Shown here: positions 58,811-64,000 of the stretch, in pieces | How the letters are laid out: every line of letters starts with the position of its first letter | Position numbering within the stretch: the first letter of the stretch is position 1 | Origin: Pengzhenrongella sp031582905 | GTDB taxonomy: Bacteria > Actinomycetota > Actinomycetes > Actinomycetales > Cellulomonadaceae | Length of the DNA: 64,000 bases | NCBI RefSeq assembly: GCF_031582905.1 | Contig: NZ_CP133990.1 | Location: forward strand, 2,914,001 to 2,978,000 | Direction: 5' to 3' | Position numbers and translations under genes: made by a program | The notes under the pieces: model-generated | Databases searched by the model: none | Told to the model about the DNA's origin: nothing | What the model saw: the letters and a program-made list of their open reading frames with translations, nothing else

Positions 58811-61084
58811 CTAGTCGCTGCCGTGGCCCGGGGCGCTCGGCGTCGTCTTCTGCACCTGCAGCAGGAACTCGACGTTCGAGTGGGTCTCGCGCAGCTTGTT
58901 CAGCAGCAGCTCGATCGCCTGCTGCTGGTCGAGCGCGCTCATCACCCGGCGCAGCTTCCAGTTGATCTTCAGCTCGTCGGCCGGGACCAGGATCTCCTCG
59001 CGGCGCGTGCCGGACGCGTCGACGTCCACCGCCGGGAAGATGCGCTTGTCCGCGAGGTTCCGGGAGAGCTTGAGCTCCATGTTCCCGGTGCCCTTGAACT
59101 CCTCGAAGATGACCTCGTCGGCCTTGGAGCCCGTCTCGACCAGCGCCGTGGCAAGGATGGTCAGCGAGCCGCCGTTCTCGATGTTGCGCGCCGCACCGAA
59201 GAACCTCTTCGGCGGGTACAGCGCGCTCGAGTCGACGCCACCGGACAGGATGCGGCCCGACGCCGGCGCCGCGATGTTGTACGCGCGGCCCAGCCGGGTG
59301 ATCGAGTCCAGGAGCACGACGACGTCCTGCCCCAGCTCGACCAGCCGCTTGGCGCGCTCGATCGCGAGCTCGGCCACGGTGGTGTGGTCGTCGGCGGGCC
59401 GGTCGAAGGTCGACGCGATGACCTCGCCCTTGACCGTCCGCTGCATGTCCGTGACCTCCTCGGGGCGCTCGTCGACGAGCACGACCATGAGGTGGACCTC
59501 GGGGTTGTTCGTGGTGATCGCGTTCGCGATCGCCTGGAGCACGAGCGTCTTGCCGGCCTTGGGCGGCGACACGATGAGCCCGCGCTGACCCTTGCCGATC
59601 GGCGCGACCAGGTCGATCACCCGGGTCGTGAGGATGTTCGGCTGGGTCTCCAGGCGCAGGCGGTCCTGCGGGTACAGCGGCGTCAGCTTGCCGAACTCGG
59701 GGCGCTGACGCGCTTGGTCCGGGTTCATGCCGTTGACCGTGTCCAGGCGCACGAGGGCGTTGAACCTGCTGTTGCGCCCCTGGGGCTGCGGCGTCTCCCC
59801 GTCGCGCGGCTGGCGGACGGCGCCGGTGACGGCGTCGCCCTTGCGCAGCCCGGCCTTCTTGACCTGGCCCATCGTCACGTAGACGTCGCTGTCACCGGGC
59901 AGGTAGCCCGTGGTGCGCACGAAGCCGTAGTTGTCCTTGATGTCGAGGATCCCGGCGACGGGCAGCAGGACGTCGTCGTCGCTGACCTCGACCTCGTCGA
60001 GGCCGGCCAGGTCGCCGGGTTGACGCTGACCACGTCCGCGCTTGGTGCGGTCGCGGTCGCGGTAGCGGTCCCGGTTGCGGCGCCGGCGGCCGCCGCGCTC
60101 GTCGTCGTCGCCGTCGAGGAACTGACCGCCCTGCTGGGTCGACTGGCCCTGCTGGCCCTGCTGGTTCGTCTGACCGGGCTGGTCGGGCTGGTTCGGCTGG
60201 TCGTTCTGGCCCTGGCGGCCGCGCGGGCCCTGCCCGTTCTGCGTCCCCCGGCCCTGCTCGTCCCGACGTGCGGAGGCGTCGTCGGACTGGCCGACGTCGC
60301 CACGGCCCGGCGCGTCGCCCTCGGTACGCGCCGGCCCGCGGTCGCGGCCGGAGCGGCGCGAGCCGCGCTCGGAGCGGTCGCCGGTGACGGACCCGACGGC
60401 CTCCGCCGCACGCGCGGCACGGTCGTCCCGGCCGGCGTCGCGGCGCTCGTCGGCGGGCAGCGGGAGCTCGATGTCGATGCGCGGCAGTCGCTCGTCGGAG
60501 ACGGCGCGCTGCGGGCGGAACTGCGCCGCGGGCGGGAGCTCGACGGTGCGCTCGGGCCGGTCGGCGCGGTTGGTGATGTCGGCGCGGTCGCTGTGGTCAG
60601 CGCGGTCGCTGCGGTCGGCGCGCTCGCTGCGGTCAGCGCGGTCGCTGCGGTCAGCAGAGTCGGCGCGGTCGGTGGTGTCGGCGGGCTCGGGCCGGTCCAT
60701 GCCCTCGGACCGGTCGGTGCGACCGGCACGGTCACCACGCTCGACGCGGTCCGGGCGGTCCGCACCCACGGGACGGTCGGTCCCCTCGTCAGCGCTCTCC
60801 GTGCGCTGCGCACGGCGCGCGACCTGCTGCTGCGTGCCGGCCGGGGCGTCCTCGCCCGCGGGCCGTGCGGCACGGGCGCCGTCGCCCCCGCCACGCTTGG
60901 CCCTGATCGCGTCCAGCAGGTCGCTCTTGCGCATCCTGGACGTCCCGGTCACGCCGAGCTGCGAGGCGAGCGCCTGCAGCTCCGGCAGGCGCATCGCGGA
61001 GATCGCGCCGCCCCGGGTGGAGCCACCGGCGGCTGCTGCGTCCTGCGCAGCGCCGCTCACGGTGGCGTCGATGGTGTCAGTCAC
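58811..61084 (-). CDS. rho: Transcription termination factor Rho with long disordered insert
   Basis: RNA-dependent ATPase hexamer that terminates transcription. 757 aa versus 419 in E. coli. N-terminal helices (LPELQALASQLGVTGTSRMRKSDLLDAIRAK), then about 310 residues of charged, low-complexity sequence: Asp/Arg/Ser repeats (DRSDRADRSERAD) and a Gln/Asn/Pro stretch (NQPNQPDQPGQTNQQGQQG). Then the cold-shock RNA-binding domain (GILDIKDNYGFVRTTGYLPGDSDVYV), Walker A PPKAGKTLVL, Walker B VVVLLDSITRLGRAYN and the closing GTGNMELKLSRNLADKR. GTG 61082-61084. Intact. Actinobacterial Rho proteins often carry such inserts. Confidence 0.97.
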   Translation of the reverse strand: MTDTIDATVSGAAQDAAAAGGSTRGGAISAMRLPELQALASQLGVTGTSRMRKSDLLDAIRAKRGGGDGARAARPAGEDAPAGTQQQVARRAQRTESADEGTDRPVGADRPDRVERGDRAGRTDRSEGMDRPEPADTTDRADSADRSDRADRSERADRSDRADHSDRADITNRADRPERTVELPPAAQFRPQRAVSDERLPRIDIELPLPADERRDAGRDDRAARAAEAVGSVTGDRSERGSRRSGRDRGPARTEGDAPGRGDVGQSDDASARRDEQGRGTQNGQGPRGRQGQNDQPNQPDQPGQTNQQGQQGQSTQQGGQFLDGDDDERGGRRRRNRDRYRDRDRTKRGRGQRQPGDLAGLDEVEVSDDDVLLPVAGILDIKDNYGFVRTTGYLPGDSDVYVTMGQVKKAGLRKGDAVTGAVRQPRDGETPQPQGRNSRFNALVRLDTVNGMNPDQARQRPEFGKLTPLYPQDRLRLETQPNILTTRVIDLVAPIGKGQRGLIVSPPKAGKTLVLQAIANAITTNNPEVHLMVVLVDERPEEVTDMQRTVKGEVIASTFDRPADDHTTVAELAIERAKRLVELGQDVVVLLDSITRLGRAYNIAAPASGRILSGGVDSSALYPPKRFFGAARNIENGGSLTILATALVETGSKADEVIFEEFKGTGNMELKLSRNLADKRIFPAVDVDASGTRREEILVPADELKINWKLRRVMSALDQQQAIELLLNKLRETHSNVEFLLQVQKTTPSAPGHGSD
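60555..60710 (-). repeat. Tandem repeat in the rho N-terminal insert
   Basis: Degenerate 15-24-bp units based on GCGGTCGCTGCGGTCAGC (plus strand) encode Asp-Arg-Ser-Asp-Arg-Ala-Asp type repeats. The units are imperfect, so expansion appears old, but the core five are near-identical. Confidence 0.7.
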
Positions 61085-61329
61085 GAAGGATCCTTCCCCC
61101 TCGTCGGCGGCCGGCTCTCTGGGGGGGCGGCCGCATGTCGACGTCCGGCGCCAGACGGCCGGACGTTGCCTCAGCCCACTGCCGACGGCGTACGACGACG
61201 TCAGGTGATGTGGGGCTGATGAGCCTCCGGTCCGGCACGCTGCGGCCTGCGCAGCACATGAGAGCCGAGGTCCTGGGGGCTCTTCCACTCTAACACCGCG
61301 GCCCCCGCCGCCATGCCCGACGTGCACAT
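61085..61329 (-). promoter_or_regulatory. rho leader
   Basis: 245 nt between thrB and rho. A stem AGAGCC/GGCTCT lies around 61261-61284 and a seven-G run at 61131-61137. A long leader would fit Rho autoregulation, but this is inferred. A TAGAGT hexamer at 61287-61292 is a possible -10 without a matching -35. Confidence 0.35.
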
Positions 61330-62311
61330 TCACCCGTCCGGGGCGGCGCCTCTGCGCAGGACGCGCTCGACCGTCGCACCGTCCCGGTCGAGCCCGGGCA
61401 CGAGGGTGTGCCAGCGACTCGTCGTACCGCTCAGCACGTCGCGCACCGCGTCGTCGGCGTCGGTCGCGCCGTCCCCCGCCGCCCTCGCCAGCACGAGCAC
61501 CGTCGGCCCTGCTCCGGAGACGACCGCGGCGACCCCGCGCGCCCGCAGGGCTCCGACGAGGTCGAGGCTGTCGGGCATCGCCGGCGTGCGGTACGCCTGG
61601 TGCAGCCGGTCCTCCGTGGCTGCGAGCAGGAGGTCGGGGCGCTCGCCGAGCGCGTGGACGAGCAGGGCGGCGCGTCCGGCGGCGAACGCGGCGTCCCCGT
61701 GGGGGACCGTCGCCGGCAGCAGCCCGCGCGCGGTCGAGGTCGCGAGCCGTATCTCGGGGATCAGCACGACGGGCGCCAGGTCGGCGTGCGTGGGCACCCG
61801 CACAGCGCGGGCACCGGACGGCTCGCACCAGGCGACGGTCGCGCCCCCGCACCGCCGGAGCGGCGTTGTCAGGGTGGCCCTCGATGTCGGTCGCGAGGCG
61901 CAGGACGACGTCGTCGTCCAGCAGGGTGGGATCGGCGAGGAGGCCGCGGGCGGCGAGCAGCCCGGCGACGACGGCGCCCGCGGACGAGCCCATCCCGCGA
62001 CCGTGCGGGATGCGGTTGGTGCACACGAGGTGCAGACCGGGCTGCGGCGCGCCGACGTGGTCGAGTGCGAGCCGCAGCGCGCGGACGACGAGGTGCGCCT
62101 CGCCGTCGGGCACCTCGCCCGCCCCCTCGCCGGTGACCTCCACGACGGTGCCGGGCTCGCCGAGGCGGCGGACCTCGACCTCGTCGTGCACCCCGAGCGC
62201 GAGCCCGAGCGCGTCGAAACCCGGACCGAGGTTCGCACTGGTCGCCGGGACGCGGACCCGGACGTGGTCGGCGCCGAGCGGGGTCACGGCGCCCGGCGTG
62301 CGGGCCACCAC
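61330..62311 (-). CDS. thrB: Homoserine kinase, one frameshift
   Basis: GHMP kinase that phosphorylates homoserine for threonine synthesis. About 327 aa after repair. VRVRVPATSANLGPGFDALGLALG, the ATP loop PHGRGMGSSAGAVVAGL and ATDIEGHPDNAAPA; C-terminal GVAAVVSGAGPTVLVLA. The break is at the C run 61844-61848, where two bases are missing (VRGGATVAWCE). GTG 62309-62311, two bases after the thrC stop, is preferred; GTG 62306-62308 is possible. Confidence 0.94.
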
Positions 62312-62313
62312 GG

Positions 62314-63382
62314 TCAGGAGAGCTCGAGCGCGTCGGCGATCGACACGACGTCGGCGCCCACCCGCACCGGGACGATCTCGTCGCCGTCGGCGGTACGCAG
62401 CGCCCACTGCGGGTCCTTGAGGCCGTGCCCCGTGACCGTGACGACGATGCGCGCGCCGGCCGGGACGCGCCCTGCTCGGCGAGCATGAGGATCCCCGCGA
62501 CGCCGGCCGCCGACGCGGGCTCGACGAACACGCCGCACTCGCTGGACAGCACGCGGTGCGCGGCGAGGATCTGGTCGTCGGTGACGGACTCGATGAGACC
62601 GCCGGAGGTGTCGCGCGCCGCGGTGGCCTGCTCCCAGGACGCGGGGTTGCCGATCCGGATGGCGGTGGCGATGGTCTCGGGGTGCGTGACCGGGTGACCG
62701 GCGACGATGGGTGCGGCGCCGGCGGCCTGGAACCCCACATCGCCGGGGTCCGGGTGGCGGGGCCGTCGGCGGCGTACTCGGTGTAGCCCTTCCAGTACGC
62801 GGTGATGTTGCCCGCGTTGCCGACCGGGAGGACGTGGATGTCGGGGGCGTCCCCGAGCGCGTCGACGACCTCGAACGCGCCGGTCTTCTGGCCCTGGATG
62901 CGGTCGGGGTTGACCGAGTTCACCAGCTCGACGCCGTAGGCGTCGGCGAGCTTGCGCGCCGCGACGAGGCAGTCGTCGAAGTTGCCGTCCACCTGCAGCA
63001 GGCGTGCGCCGTGCGCGATCGCCTGGCTGAGCTTGCCCATCGCGATCTTGCCGTCCGGCACGAGGACCGCGCAGAGCATCCCGGCGGCGGTCGCGTACGC
63101 CGCGGCCGACGCCGAGGTGTTGCCGGTCGACGCGCAGACGACGACCTTCGCCCCGCGGGCGGCGGCTGCCGAGATCGCGGTCGTCATGCCGCGGTCCTTG
63201 AAGGACCCGGTCGGGTTCATGCCCTCGACCTTGAGGTGCACGTCGGCCCCGGTGCGCTCCGACAGCGCGCGCGCCGGGACGAGCGGCGTGCCGCCCTCCC
63301 CCAGCGTCACGACGGTCCGGGTCAGGTGCTCGGGCAGGCGGTCGGCGTACTCGGCGATCACGCCACGCCACTGGTGGGCCAT
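62314..63382 (-). CDS. thrC: Threonine synthase, two frameshifts
   Basis: PLP enzyme converting O-phosphohomoserine to threonine. About 356 aa after repair. The PLP lysine is in NPTGSFKDRGMTTA; the phosphate-binding loop is VGNAGNITAYWKGYTEY; other motifs are ASTGNTSASAAAYA and ECGVFVEPASAAGVAG. Breaks at the C run 62733-62736 (MWGFQAAGAAPI) and at 62470-62472 (EQGRVPAGARIVV), one base each. ATG 63380-63382 overlaps the hom stop (TGATG). Confidence 0.95.
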
Positions 63383-64000
63383 CAGCTTCCTTCGACTCGC
63401 AGGACGGACCGGACGGACAGCACCGCGTCGAGCGTGCCGACGGCCTCGACCGTGGCGGCGAGCGCGGCGTCGGTGGCGGTGTGCGTGGTGATGACGAGGT
63501 GCGCCACCGGGTCGGCGACCTCGGCGGTCGCGGTCGCGGTCACGGCCGCGGGTGCCGCGGGCGCCTGCGACTGGCGAACGGCCTCGATGGACACGCCGTG
63601 GTCGGCCAGGGCGGCGGCGACCTGGGCGAGCACCCCCGGACGGTCGACGACGTCGACGCGCACCTGGTAACGCGTCATCGCGGCGGACGCCGGCAGCACG
63701 GGCAGGTCGGCGTAGCTGGACTCGACCGGTCCCCGTCCGCCGAGCACCCGATTGCGCGCGGCCGACACGACGTCACCGAGAACCGCGGACGCCGTCGGCG
63801 CCCCGCCCGCCCCGCGCCCGTAGAACATGAGCTCCCCCGCCGACTCCGCCTCGACGAACACGGCGTTGAACGCGCCGCGCACGCCCGCGAGCGGGTGGCT
63901 GACCGGCACGAGCGCGGGGTGCACACGCACCGAGACGCCGTCGTCGGTGCGCTCGGCGATCGCGAGCAGCTTGACGACGTGGCCGGTGCTCGCCGCCCAG
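63382..64000 (-). CDS. hom: Homoserine dehydrogenase, N-terminal part outside window
   Basis: Reduces aspartate semialdehyde to homoserine. The C-terminal 205 or so residues are visible: the end of the substrate domain (HPLAGVRGAFNAVFVEAESAGELMFYGRGAGGAPTASAVLGDVV) and an ACT regulatory domain (VDVVDRPGVLAQVAAALADHGVSIEAVRQ), which probably confers threonine feedback. No frameshift is seen in this part. Heads the hom-thrC-thrB unit. Confidence 0.95.
   Translation of the reverse strand, partial: WAASTGHVVKLLAIAERTDDGVSVRVHPALVPVSHPLAGVRGAFNAVFVEAESAGELMFYGRGAGGAPTASAVLGDVVSAARNRVLGGRGPVESSYADLPVLPASAAMTRYQVRVDVVDRPGVLAQVAAALADHGVSIEAVRQSQAPAAPAAVTATATAEVADPVAHLVITTHTATDAALAATVEAVGTLDAVLSVRSVLRVEGS

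Noticed and set aside
60555..60710. Non-coding satellite repeat
   Set aside because: Repeats lie inside the open rho frame and encode a coherent Asp/Arg/Ser pattern.
58811..63382. One uninterrupted 1523-codon minus-strand frame covering thrC, thrB and rho
   Set aside because: The frame only matches the N-terminal parts of thrC and thrB and then all of rho. The missing thrC and thrB segments lie in other frames; the continuity comes from high GC and frameshifts.

Overview
This is a high-GC (well over 70% by eye) chromosomal segment from an actinobacterium. The 16S sequence and gene order read like Cellulomonas or a close relative (Micrococcales, Cellulomonadaceae). Support: a 16S-23S-5S operon with actinobacterial leader elements and no tRNA in the spacer; the clusters tsf-rpsB-WhiG/FliA sigma-xerC-dprA-comM-yraN-rnhB-lepB-rplS-trmD-rimM-rpsP-ffh and hom-thrC-thrB-rho-rpmE-prfA-prmC-sua5-wecA-atp-nucS; and actinobacterial marker families (NucS, DUF2469, DUF2550, DUF4233). 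The genus rests on recalled 16S similarity, not on a search.

Layout. 1-16.1 kb: translation, secretion and DNA-processing genes, nearly all on the minus strand, many joined by ATGA or TGATG overlaps. The exception is a plus-strand degenerate M23 peptidase. 16.1-19.7 kb: nitrogen control genes amtB-glnB-glnD (minus), with a GlnR-like box upstream of amtB. 19.9-26.3 kb: ftsY, a small membrane protein, smc, ndk and a DUF4233 protein. 26.4-28.8 kb: a TetR regulator and a DHA2-family drug efflux pump, in a place where I would expect folC/valS. 29.3-35.2 kb: one rRNA operon on the minus strand, with two tandem promoters, matching RNase III-type processing stems around 16S and 23S, and a perfect 16-bp terminator hairpin. 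35.2-40.8 kb: a YbbN-like thioredoxin/TPR protein, a lipoprotein and a membrane protein on the minus strand; then, divergently, a DivIVA-like giant coiled-coil protein and a small partner gene. 40.8-46.9 kb: two alpha/beta hydrolases, a small CxxC protein, a GH1 beta-glucosidase, nagA, nucS and DUF2550. 46.9-56.3 kb: the complete F1Fo ATP synthase operon atpBEFHAGDC, preceded by an AtpI-like gene, a WecA-type transferase and Sua5. 56.3-64 kb: prmC, prfA, rpmE, rho, thrB, thrC and the 3' part of hom.

The dominant oddity is technical. Eighteen protein genes, including essential ones (smc, prfA, ffh, atpG, trmD, thrC), are interrupted by frameshifts. I located 28. Nearly all are repaired by restoring one or two bases to a run of G or C, and the repaired proteins then have normal family lengths. 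This points to under-called G/C homopolymers in the assembly, not to gene decay. I therefore annotate these genes across the breaks and give the break positions.

I found no CRISPR array, insertion sequence, prophage or toxin-antitoxin module. The least understood biology is the DivIVA-like coiled-coil gene with its overlapping partner, the disordered repeat-rich N-terminus of Rho, the HxH-to-CxH M23 protein, and a GlnD that seems to lack its C-terminal ACT sensors.
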